From NCBI GenBank assembly GCA_964620425.1, contig CAZUGV010000001.1, forward strand, positions 124,001 through 188,000: 64,000 nt of DNA. Direction: 5' to 3'. The notes beneath the pieces are model-generated. The model made no database searches. It had not been told where the DNA came from and saw nothing but the letters and a program-made list of their open reading frames with translations. Shown in pieces: positions 39,132-47,281 of the stretch. The DNA is from DASXUG01 sp964620425 (GTDB lineage: Bacteria > Pseudomonadota > Gammaproteobacteria > Burkholderiales > Methylophilaceae). Position numbers and translations under genes: made by a program. How positions within the stretch are numbered: the first letter of the stretch is position 1; each line of letters opens with the position of its first letter.

Positions 39132-41498
39132 ATGTCAGAACACGTCATTTCCTTTGAAAAATTGCGCATCGACGATGTACCAGCAGTCGGAGGAAAAAAC
39201 GCCTCGTTAGGGGAAATGATCAGCCAACTTACGGCAAAAGGAGTTCGTGTCCCAGGTGGCTTTGCCACAACTGCGGATGCTTATCGTGAGTTTTTAGCTC
39301 AAGATGGGCTAAACGACAGGATTAATGCTGAATTAGACAAACTAGATGTGGATGACGTAACTGCACTTGCGGTGTGTGGCCATAAAATTCGTGAGTGGAT
39401 TTTAGCCGCCTCTTTTCCAAAAGCGCTAAATGACGCAATTGCGGAACATTACAAAGCCCTAACAGCGGCCTCTGGTGAAGAGATGACCTTTGCGGTTCGC
39501 TCTTCAGCAACTGCAGAAGACTTACCAGATGCATCGTTCGCTGGCCAACAAGAGAGCTTCTTAAATATCCGTGGCTTAGACAATATTCTTCATGCCATTA
39601 AAGAAGTTTTTGCATCCCTATACAACGACCGCGCTATTTCATACCGTGTTCACAAAGGCTTTATTCATGCAGACGTAGCGTTATCTGCTGGTGTTCAACG
39701 TATGGTGCGCAGTAACTTAGCAAGCTCTGGCGTAATGTTCACTATGGATACAGAGTCAGGCTTTGATGATGTGGTGTTCATTACCTCAGCCTACGGACTT
39801 GGTGAAACTGTGGTGCAAGGTGCGGTTAACCCAGATGAGTTTTATGTACACAAGCCACTTTTAAAACAAGGCAAACCAGCGATTGTTCGTCGCTCACTGG
39901 GTTCTAAACTTATCAAAATGGTATTCAGCGATGACAATAGCGCTGGCAAAAGCACTCACACCATTGCCAATACCAAAGAAGATAGCGCACGTTACTCACT
40001 AGACGACGCTGGCATTTTGGAACTTGCGCAATTTGCACTCATTATTGAAGAACATTACGGTCGCCCGATGGATATTGAGTGGGGTCGCGATGGTGTAGAT
40101 GGCAAGCTTTACATCCTTCAGGCACGTCCTGAAACCGTTAAATCACAAACTGGTAATGTTGTTGAAAAATTTGCGATTAAATCAGATGGCAAAACAGCAC
40201 TCATCACAGGTCGTGCAGTAACTCAAAAAATTGGCTCAGGTCCAGTTCGCATCGTTAAAGATGCCTCTGAAATGCACACCGTGCAAGCGGGCGATATTTT
40301 AGTCGCAGACATGACTGATCCTAACTGGGAGCCAGTAATGAAACGCGCTTCCGCATTGATTACTAATCGTGGTGGTCGTACCTGTCATGCTGCGATTATC
40401 GCCCGCGAGTTAGGCATTCCGGCCATTGTTGGTAGCGTTAACGCAACAACATTACTCAAAGATGGTCAGATCGTTACCGTTTCCTGTGCAGAAGGTGAAA
40501 CTGGCTATGTCTATGAAGGCGCAGTAGATTACAAAGTTACTAAAGAATCATCTGATGAAAAACTCGGTACAGCGCCCGTAAAAATCATGATGAACGTTGG
40601 TAACCCTGATATGGCGTTTAGCTTTGCTAAAATTCCTAACAGTGGTGTTGGTTTAGCGCGCTTAGAGTTTGTGATTAACAATATGATCGGCATTCACCCT
40701 AAAGCCATCTTGAACATCGACAACATGCCAAAAGACATGCAAGAAGAAATTACAGAACGTGCGAAGGGTTACGCAAGTCCACGTCAATTCTACATCGACA
40801 AATTGGCTGAAGGTGTTGCTACGATTGGTGCGGCTTTCTATCCTAAACCAGTGATTGCGCGTATGTCTGACTTTAAATCCAATGAGTATAAAAAACTAAT
40901 TGGTGGCGAAATTTACGAGCCAGACGAAGAAAACCCAATGCTGGGCTTCCGTGGCGCAGCACGTTACATTGCTGAAGATTTTAGAGATTGCTTCGAATTA
41001 GAGTGCATTGCAATGCGCAAAGTACGCGAAGAGTTTGGTTTAACCAACGTTGAACTCATGATTCCATTCGTGCGTACATTGGACGAAGCGAAAGCTGTAA
41101 TTGATATCTTGGCGAGTTTTGGTCTAAAACGCGGCGAGAACGGCTTGCGCTTGATTATGATGTGTGAAATCCCTTCAAACGCATTACTAGCAGAACAGTT
41201 CTTAGAGTACTTTGATGGCTTTTCAATCGGCTCTAATGACCTGACGCAACTGACATTGGGTATGGATCGTGACTCTGGTTTAATGGCACATGGTTTCGAT
41301 GAGCGTAATGATGCCGTCAAAGTGCTATTAGGTATGGCGATTAACACGGCTAACCGCTTGAATAAATACGTTGGCATTTGTGGGCAAGGTCCTTCAGACC
41401 ATCCTGACTTTGCAGAATGGTTGGTTAAAGCGGGGATTCAATCCGTATCACTAAACCCTGACACGGTCGTTGAAACTTGGAAACGTCTATCAAAATAA
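39132..41498 (+). CDS. ppsA: Phosphoenolpyruvate synthase
   Basis: PpsA converts pyruvate and ATP to PEP, AMP and phosphate for gluconeogenesis. The 788-aa protein has the ATP-grasp domain (SFEKLRIDDVPAVGGKNASL; EEMTFAVRSSATAEDLPDAS), the phosphohistidine domain with the catalytic His in NRGGRTCHAAIIARELGIPA (about 415-430), and the TIM-barrel PEP domain ending IGICGQGPSDHP-like (VGICGQGPSDHPDFAEWLV). All key residues are present. The kinase/phosphatase regulator ppsR follows 138 bp downstream. Confidence 0.97.
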   Translation: MSEHVISFEKLRIDDVPAVGGKNASLGEMISQLTAKGVRVPGGFATTADAYREFLAQDGLNDRINAELDKLDVDDVTALAVCGHKIREWILAASFPKALNDAIAEHYKALTAASGEEMTFAVRSSATAEDLPDASFAGQQESFLNIRGLDNILHAIKEVFASLYNDRAISYRVHKGFIHADVALSAGVQRMVRSNLASSGVMFTMDTESGFDDVVFITSAYGLGETVVQGAVNPDEFYVHKPLLKQGKPAIVRRSLGSKLIKMVFSDDNSAGKSTHTIANTKEDSARYSLDDAGILELAQFALIIEEHYGRPMDIEWGRDGVDGKLYILQARPETVKSQTGNVVEKFAIKSDGKTALITGRAVTQKIGSGPVRIVKDASEMHTVQAGDILVADMTDPNWEPVMKRASALITNRGGRTCHAAIIARELGIPAIVGSVNATTLLKDGQIVTVSCAEGETGYVYEGAVDYKVTKESSDEKLGTAPVKIMMNVGNPDMAFSFAKIPNSGVGLARLEFVINNMIGIHPKAILNIDNMPKDMQEEITERAKGYASPRQFYIDKLAEGVATIGAAFYPKPVIARMSDFKSNEYKKLIGGEIYEPDEENPMLGFRGAARYIAEDFRDCFELECIAMRKVREEFGLTNVELMIPFVRTLDEAKAVIDILASFGLKRGENGLRLIMMCEIPSNALLAEQFLEYFDGFSIGSNDLTQLTLGMDRDSGLMAHGFDERNDAVKVLLGMAINTANRLNKYVGICGQGPSDHPDFAEWLVKAGIQSVSLNPDTVVETWKRLSK

Positions 41499-41636
41499 AT
41501 AGTAGTGATAACACTCAGCAGTTGGCGCGTAAAACCCGTCAACTGCAATACAAAAATGCAATAAAAATTATAAATGTGCTAATTGCTATCAGTGGTTTCG
41601 GGAATTAAGCACAAATTCAAGAGTGAGAAAAAATCT

Positions 41637-42446
41637 ATGCAAAAGCGTACCGTATTTTTTATTTCCGATGGTACTGGCATCACCGCTGAATCATTAGGGC
41701 AATTACTGGCACATTTCCCGAACGTACACTTCAAACAAACACGCTTACCCTTTACTGATACCATTTCAAAAGTTACCCTTGCATTAGATAAAATTGCGCA
41801 AGCTGAAAAAGACGACGGCGTTCGCCCTATCGTGGTGATGACGATTGCAAAACCAGATTTAGAAGCAATGCTAAAAAAAGGCAATGCGCTTTATTTAGAC
41901 GTGTTTAGCTCTTTTGTTGACCCTCTGGCTGAAGAGTTGCAACAAGCACCATCACAAACCTCAGGTATTGCGCATAGTGTGCTAGGTAACAGCTACCATG
42001 AACGTATTGATGCAATTAATTTCACATTAAACCACGACGATGGCATTACCGATTATGGTTTGAGTGAGGCACAAGTTATTTTAGTAGGCGTATCGCGTTG
42101 CGGAAAAACCCCGACCAGTCTTTACTTAGCCATGCAGTTTGGTATCAAGGCAGCGAACTATCCTTTAATACCTGAAGACTTAGAGCGTAATGTACTGCCT
42201 GAAGCACTGAAAAAGCATCCATCAAAAATTTACGGCCTTACTATTAACCCTGAAAGGTTGCATAATGTAAGAAGCGAACGTCGTCCTGATAGCTTTTATG
42301 CGTCACTCGAAAACTGCCGTAATGAGGTTAGACTCGCTGAATCTCTAATGGAGAGAGAGGGTATTCACTGGGTGGACTCTACAAAACGTTCAATTGAAGA
42401 AATCTCAGCTATTATTTTGCAAAAACTCGGCATTTCAGAGCACTAG
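41637..42446 (+). CDS. ppsR: PEP synthase regulatory protein (kinase/pyrophosphorylase)
   Basis: PSRP inactivates and reactivates PEP synthase through ADP-dependent phosphorylation and Pi-dependent dephosphorylation. The protein (269 aa from ATG 41637) has the DUF299 features: RTVFFISDGTGITAESLG at the start, the P-loop VGVSRCGKTPTSLYLA near residue 150, and NPERLHNVRSERRP. A longer frame from TTG 41583 is unlikely because the family begins at MQKRTVF. Its position next to ppsA confirms the role. Confidence 0.95.
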   Translation: MQKRTVFFISDGTGITAESLGQLLAHFPNVHFKQTRLPFTDTISKVTLALDKIAQAEKDDGVRPIVVMTIAKPDLEAMLKKGNALYLDVFSSFVDPLAEELQQAPSQTSGIAHSVLGNSYHERIDAINFTLNHDDGITDYGLSEAQVILVGVSRCGKTPTSLYLAMQFGIKAANYPLIPEDLERNVLPEALKKHPSKIYGLTINPERLHNVRSERRPDSFYASLENCRNEVRLAESLMEREGIHWVDSTKRSIEEISAIILQKLGISEH

Positions 42447-42503
42447 GTAACATCTATCGAAAGGTAATATCTATCAAGGTGTAATATCTATCCCAGTAAT
42501 ATG
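42446..42503. repeat. 17-bp tandem repeat after ppsR
   Basis: GGTAACATCTATCGAAA, GGTAATATCTATCAAGG and TGTAATATCTATCCCAG follow each other at a 17-bp period, ending in a partial GTAATATG. The array lies in the 90-bp gap between the convergent ppsR and srkA genes. It begins at the last base of the ppsR stop codon. Confidence 0.75.
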
Positions 42504-42535
42504 TTTTATAATGCAAGATGTTTTGTACACTGTTT

Positions 42536-43534
42536 CTAGAAGTTTCCCCCTGGGAGCAATATAGGCTCATCCATTAAAGCAATTTGCTCGCGCAACTCTA
42601 AGATGCGATCCTGCCAATACACCTGCGTATTAAACCAAGGAAACGCAACAGGAAAAGCAGGATCGTCCCATCGACGCGCTAACCAAGCTGCGTAATGAAT
42701 CAATCGTAAAGTACGCAAAGCTTCGATCAAATGTAACTCACGTGGATTAAAATCATAGAAACACTCATACCCCGCTAGCAACGCATTCATTTGTTGCCGC
42801 ATCTCACCTGAACTCCCGGATAGCATCATCCACAAATCTTGTATGGCAGGCCCCATGCGACTATCATCAAAGTCCACAAAATGCGGACCTGCATCCGTCC
42901 ACAGCACATTGCCCATATGGCAATCGCCATGTAAGCGTAAATAAGCAATCTCTCCAGCACGATCAAAACAACGTTGAACGCCATCAAGTGCTTGCTGCAC
43001 AATGCCTCGGTAGACCTCTTTAAGTTCAATCGGAATAAATTGATTATTAAGCAAATACTGACTAGGTTCGTGTCCAAAACTTTCAATATCCAACCTAGGC
43101 CTATGTGAAAAAACTTGTAGCGCACCTATCGCGTGAATACGACCAATAAAGCGACCTATCCACTCCAAAACCCCTGGCTGGTCTAAATCAGGTGCACGAC
43201 CACCATGTTTTTTGAATATCGAAAACCGATAGTTTTTGAATGAAAATAAAGTTTGGTGGTTTTGCAATTGAAGTGCTGGGACAACTTGCACTTCAGCATC
43301 AAACAAATCTTGAATAAAAGTATGCTCTTCTATAATTGCAGTATCTGCCCAGCGGTTGGGTCTGTAGAACTTTACAACCACGGGCTGACCATCTTGAATG
43401 CCTACTTGATAAACACGATTTTCGTAACTATTAAGGGCTAACAATCGACCATCTGTTTTAAAGCCCAAGCTATCAACGACATCTAAAATAAGATCCGGGC
43501 TTAAATTTGAAAAAGCAAATAATGAATCAGTCAT
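42536..43534 (-). CDS. srkA: Stress response kinase A (YihE/RdoA)
   Basis: SrkA is a small eukaryotic-type Ser/Thr kinase of the APH fold, linked to the Cpx envelope stress response in E. coli. The 332-aa protein (E. coli 328) has an ATP-binding lobe (RLLALNSYENRVYQVGIQDG; VVKFYRPNRW), the catalytic loop LRLHGDCHMGNVLW (Asp near 204) and the metal motif FVDFDDSRMGPAIQD. It is convergent with ppsR and separate from the glutathione peroxidase gene upstream. Confidence 0.93.
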   Translation of the reverse strand: MTDSLFAFSNLSPDLILDVVDSLGFKTDGRLLALNSYENRVYQVGIQDGQPVVVKFYRPNRWADTAIIEEHTFIQDLFDAEVQVVPALQLQNHQTLFSFKNYRFSIFKKHGGRAPDLDQPGVLEWIGRFIGRIHAIGALQVFSHRPRLDIESFGHEPSQYLLNNQFIPIELKEVYRGIVQQALDGVQRCFDRAGEIAYLRLHGDCHMGNVLWTDAGPHFVDFDDSRMGPAIQDLWMMLSGSSGEMRQQMNALLAGYECFYDFNPRELHLIEALRTLRLIHYAAWLARRWDDPAFPVAFPWFNTQVYWQDRILELREQIALMDEPILLPGGNF

Positions 43535-43605
43535 TGATACATTTTACATGGGATAAGCTTTTCCACCGTAAAGTGTTTTAATTTAGCACGCTTAGAGGAT
43601 GCATA

Positions 43606-44133
43606 TTATTTTAAAAATGGCTTCACTCTATCCATAATCTGCGTCGAATCAGGCTCAACATCACTGCTATAGCTGTACACTTTGCCGTTAGGCAAGATTA
43701 AATATTTATAAAAATTCCACATAGGAGCCTGATTGGTAATTGCAATTAAATGTTGATATAAGGGGTTTGCATTAACACCTACCACTGAACTCTTAGACAT
43801 CATAGGGAAATTGACTGCATATGTATTTTTGCAAAAGTCCCCTATTTCTTTATTTCCAGTAAGTTCTTGATGAAAATCGTTTGAAGGAAAACCAATCACA
43901 AGTAATCCACGTTTTTTATAAATACTATACATAGACTCAAGCTTTTCAAACTGAGGAGTAAATCCACATTTACTTGCAGTATTTACCACCAAAATAGGCT
44001 TGCCTTGATACTCGCAAAGATTAAACTCGCCGCCTTGTAAAGTGGTAAATTGAAAATTGTGCATCTGATCACAGCCAGCTAAGGCAGTTTGCAAACTCAT
44101 CATCATAGCTACTCCAAAAAGTATAAATCTCAT
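43606..44133 (-). CDS. Glutathione peroxidase family protein with lipobox
   Basis: The 175-aa thioredoxin-fold peroxidase has the catalytic Cys in NTASKCGFTPQFEKLESMY and partners in VIGFPSNDFHQELTGNKEI and APMWNFYKYLI, giving the Cys-Gln/Asn-Trp set. It would reduce hydroperoxides with glutathione or thioredoxin. Unlike cytosolic BtuE, it has an N-terminal signal (MRFILFGVAMMMSLQTALAG) followed by Cys20 in a lipobox-like LAGC, so it may be an outer-membrane or periplasmic lipoprotein. GGGAG precedes the ATG. Confidence 0.88.
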   Translation of the reverse strand: MRFILFGVAMMMSLQTALAGCDQMHNFQFTTLQGGEFNLCEYQGKPILVVNTASKCGFTPQFEKLESMYSIYKKRGLLVIGFPSNDFHQELTGNKEIGDFCKNTYAVNFPMMSKSSVVGVNANPLYQHLIAITNQAPMWNFYKYLILPNGKVYSYSSDVEPDSTQIMDRVKPFLK

Positions 44134-44412
44134 TGCGAGCTCCCTAAATAAGCTTTTTTATAAGACAGCTCATTCATATAACAGTTCTCAGCTAAACATA
44201 AAAACCCAGTCAATTTTAGGTTTAATCATAAAGATAACACTCACCAAAACCATATTTATCTGGTTAAACCTTTATTTGACTACTCCCCAAATATATCTGT
44301 GTGATCTACTCCCCAATTTAGCATAATGAAGCAAGTGTATTTTAAAATTGCCAATACCTTAGCGCATCGAATATCATACAATCTTATCTACGCTATTCTT
44401 GGAAATAAAACG

Positions 44413-45345
44413 TTGTCAAACATTGTCGTTGCTGCATTATACAAATTCGCAAACTTTCCCGACTGTAAAAAAATACAACCCACCCTGCTTGAGTTCTGCC
44501 TTGATAAAAATATCAAAGGTACGTTAATTCTAGCAGAGGAAGGCATTAACGGTACTGTGGCAGGGAGTCGAGATGCAATTGATGCACTCATTGCTTACTT
44601 AAAGTCTGACCCCCGCCTTGCAGATCTCGAGCATAAAGAGTCTTTTGCCGAAACCATGCCTTTTTACCGCATGAAAGTACGTCTAAAAAAAGAAATCGTC
44701 ACGCTCGGCGTACCTGGAATTAACCCCAATAATAAAGTTGGCACCTATGTTGCGCCAGAAGACTGGAACGCATTAATTTCCGACCCAGATGTTATCTTGG
44801 TGGATACCCGAAATGATTATGAATATGATATTGGGACATTTAAAGGTGCGGTTGATCCGCACACAACAACATTTAGAGAGTTTCCTGAATACGTAGCGCA
44901 AAATCTCGACCCAACCAAACACAAAAAAGTAGCAATGTTTTGTACTGGGGGCATTCGTTGCGAAAAAGCCAGTTCTTTTATGCTGGAACAAGGTTTTGAA
45001 GAGGTATATCACTTGCAAGGCGGTATTTTAAAATACCTTGAAAATGTACCTAAAGAACAAAGCTTGTGGGAAGGTGAGTGCTTTGTATTTGACCAGCGTG
45101 TTGCCGTGAGACACGGATTGGAGCTAGGAGATTATGACCAGTGTCATGCTTGCCGCCACCCACTTTCACCTGATGAAATGCAATCATCACAATATGTTGC
45201 AGGCATATCCTGCCCATATTGCCATGACAAGTTATCTGAAGAAAAGCGCGCCAGCGTTATTGAACGACAAAAGCAAATTCAATTAGCAAAACAAAGAGGC
45301 GAAGCACACATTGGCAAAATGAATAAAAAAGACAGCGCCACATAG
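44413..45345 (+). CDS. trhO: tRNA uridine(34) hydroxylase / rhodanese-domain UPF0176 protein
   Basis: TrhO (YceA) makes 5-hydroxyuridine at tRNA wobble position 34. The protein has an N-terminal domain SNIVVAALYKFANFPDCKKI with GTLILAEEGINGTVAGSR. A rhodanese domain with the active Cys in VAMFCTGGIRCEKASSFML and a C-terminal cysteine cluster CHACRHPLSP ... CPYCHD follow. The family N-terminus matches a TTG at 44413 (310 aa), preceded by GGAAA. An upstream in-frame ATG at 44326 would add 29 poorly conserved residues and has no ribosome binding site. The start is therefore uncertain; the identity is not. Confidence 0.92.
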   Translation: MSNIVVAALYKFANFPDCKKIQPTLLEFCLDKNIKGTLILAEEGINGTVAGSRDAIDALIAYLKSDPRLADLEHKESFAETMPFYRMKVRLKKEIVTLGVPGINPNNKVGTYVAPEDWNALISDPDVILVDTRNDYEYDIGTFKGAVDPHTTTFREFPEYVAQNLDPTKHKKVAMFCTGGIRCEKASSFMLEQGFEEVYHLQGGILKYLENVPKEQSLWEGECFVFDQRVAVRHGLELGDYDQCHACRHPLSPDEMQSSQYVAGISCPYCHDKLSEEKRASVIERQKQIQLAKQRGEAHIGKMNKKDSAT

Positions 45346-45387
45346 GCGACTGGTTTTTTTGCTAATACTATCTTGTTCGCTGATTTT

Positions 45388-46563
45388 TTAATTCTGTGGC
45401 TTTTGAAAATCTTTTGACCTTTTGATTGAATGCTTGTGAGGCTTTTGACTAGTCTCTGCGGCTTCTTTAGCGGCGGATTCAGCAGCTATCAATGAACTTT
45501 GTATTTGCGCTAAATTTTTAGTGCGCAAGCCTTTAACCAAAGACTTAGAGGCATTGCGTCGAATTTCGATATAGCGCTTAACGCTATCCAAAGACTCTGC
45601 CGAGGGGGCGTTAGGCTCTAGATCAATTGAAGCTAAGTCATCAAAGCTTTTTTCATATGGAATCATGACTTCTTTTTCAATTTTTCCTGCTAGCTTATCA
45701 AATGAAAGCCCATCTTTTTGCCCCTGCAACAGAACATCTTGCCAACGCTGTGAAATGACAGCATCTTGATTTAAAGATTTAATGATTTCCACTTGCGCTT
45801 TTTGATCGACATTCCAACGATAAGTAGGTGAAGGCATGTGATAGAACATGAATATCACAGAGACTACTAAAATAAATGCTGATAACCATTGGTTTCTTCT
45901 GGTTTTTGCTGAAGCCCCATCTGGATGTGGCTCTAATACAATACCTAATGCGATGCCCGCAACTAAGCCTCCAATGTGTGCTGCGTTATCTATCCCTGTA
46001 ATTGAAAACCCTAAAATCAGCGTTAATACTGAAAATAAGATTGCTCCACCAAATAACCATTTAAATTCAATTGGATCAATTTCACGACGATGTCGCCATA
46101 GAAAAATAATCAAACCGCCATACACGCCAAAAATAGCACCTGAAGCTCCACCTGAAACCGCATGATTACCTTGAACAAACAGCGAAAGTAGATTGCCAAA
46201 TAAACCGCTTAACAGATACAAAAAAATAAATCGCACATGGCCGAACAGATACTCAACTAATCGACCACTATCGAACAGGGCAGCCATATTCATGGCCAGA
46301 TGTAATAAGCCAAAATGCAAGAACATGGCTGTAGCAAGTCGCCACCACTCACCATCTTTCGTTGCTGGGCCAAAGTTTGCCCCCCATGCCAGCTGCACGC
46401 CGTTAGGAGAGTGCCACAACCCTGCACCAAACTTTAGCATCAGTAAAAACACAAAGATGTTGATGCCAATAATGAGCAGCGTTACGTCAGAAGAACCCTT
46501 GGGATGAGCGCGCAATAAACTGATAAAACCTTGCGCAGTTTTAGCTTGATGGATTGAGGTCAT
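45388..46563 (-). CDS. Rhomboid-family intramembrane serine protease
   Basis: Six to seven membrane segments hold the rhomboid signatures: WWRLATAMFLHFGLLHLAMN, the catalytic serine in AVSGGASGAIFGVYGG, and the histidine in NAAHIGGLVAGIALG. Rhomboids cleave membrane proteins within the bilayer. About 120 C-terminal residues form a charged, soluble tail of unknown function. I choose ATG 46563 (MTSIHQAKTAQG), giving 391 aa, because the longer frame from 46668 would overlap the upstream gene. The substrate is unknown. Confidence 0.9.
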   Translation of the reverse strand: MTSIHQAKTAQGFISLLRAHPKGSSDVTLLIIGINIFVFLLMLKFGAGLWHSPNGVQLAWGANFGPATKDGEWWRLATAMFLHFGLLHLAMNMAALFDSGRLVEYLFGHVRFIFLYLLSGLFGNLLSLFVQGNHAVSGGASGAIFGVYGGLIIFLWRHRREIDPIEFKWLFGGAILFSVLTLILGFSITGIDNAAHIGGLVAGIALGIVLEPHPDGASAKTRRNQWLSAFILVVSVIFMFYHMPSPTYRWNVDQKAQVEIIKSLNQDAVISQRWQDVLLQGQKDGLSFDKLAGKIEKEVMIPYEKSFDDLASIDLEPNAPSAESLDSVKRYIEIRRNASKSLVKGLRTKNLAQIQSSLIAAESAAKEAAETSQKPHKHSIKRSKDFQKPQN

Positions 46564-46573
46564 CTGATTGGAG

Positions 46574-47137
46574 TCAACTTGATTTTTGAATGTTTTTACG
46601 GCGCATGACTTCTTGCCTAATTTCAGAAAATTGCTCTTCAGCCTCGCGTTGAATAAAGCGCTTACCAATCAACGGAGGAATCCAAAAACCAGGAACAGAG
46701 ACACAGCGATACACCACCTCAGTAACATCCCCATCCGCCTTTAGGTGCATTGATGCATCAAATTTTTTCATACTACCAGAGAGCATGTGGGTTTGAATAT
46801 CCAACTTAGGTGTAAGGCGTATCTCACGAGTAGACTCAAACTTAAACGATAGCAATCCGTATTTTGCTAAACCTTTTTGTTCCACCTTTAGCACATTTTC
46901 CTTAGCTTCAAGTATTTTGCTTTCTTTCAAATTTGAAATGAATTGCGTTGCATGATCAAAATCGGTCAGTACAGCCCATACCTCATCAACATTCGCATTG
47001 ATGGTAAATGTCGTATCTAAGACGATCTCTTTATCTTCATAACTTACATTTACGTGAATATCCTGAACGGGTTGGTCAATTTCTGCTGCGGCTGGCACTG
47101 CTATACATAGCATCAAAATTACTAAAATCTTAGGCAT
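46574..47137 (-). CDS. Secreted SRPBCC (START/polyketide cyclase-like) protein
   Basis: The 187-aa protein has a cleavable signal peptide (MPKILVILMLCIAVPAAAE). An SRPBCC lipid- or ligand-binding domain follows (TTFTINANVDEVWAVLTDFD; FISNLKESKIL; FIQREAEEQFSEIRQEVM). These helix-grip proteins bind hydrophobic ligands, but the ligand here is unknown. It lies 10 bp upstream of the rhomboid gene on the same strand, so the two may be co-expressed. Confidence 0.82.
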   Translation of the reverse strand: MPKILVILMLCIAVPAAAEIDQPVQDIHVNVSYEDKEIVLDTTFTINANVDEVWAVLTDFDHATQFISNLKESKILEAKENVLKVEQKGLAKYGLLSFKFESTREIRLTPKLDIQTHMLSGSMKKFDASMHLKADGDVTEVVYRCVSVPGFWIPPLIGKRFIQREAEEQFSEIRQEVMRRKNIQKSS

Positions 47138-47281
47138 TATTTCTCATCATCAACACTTATTAGTCAGGTTAAGGTCAATTGCGCCAATACAACCACCTAT
47201 GAGTAGATTGATACGACAAAGGAGCAAAAGTCTTGCGCTAAACGAGCTATAGAAAATCATTATAAATCAGCACCAGCTTAA

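Noticed and set aside
44280..44316. CTACTCCCCAA repeated twice before trhO.
   Set aside because: Two 11-bp copies 26 bp apart are too few to call a functional site without conservation data.
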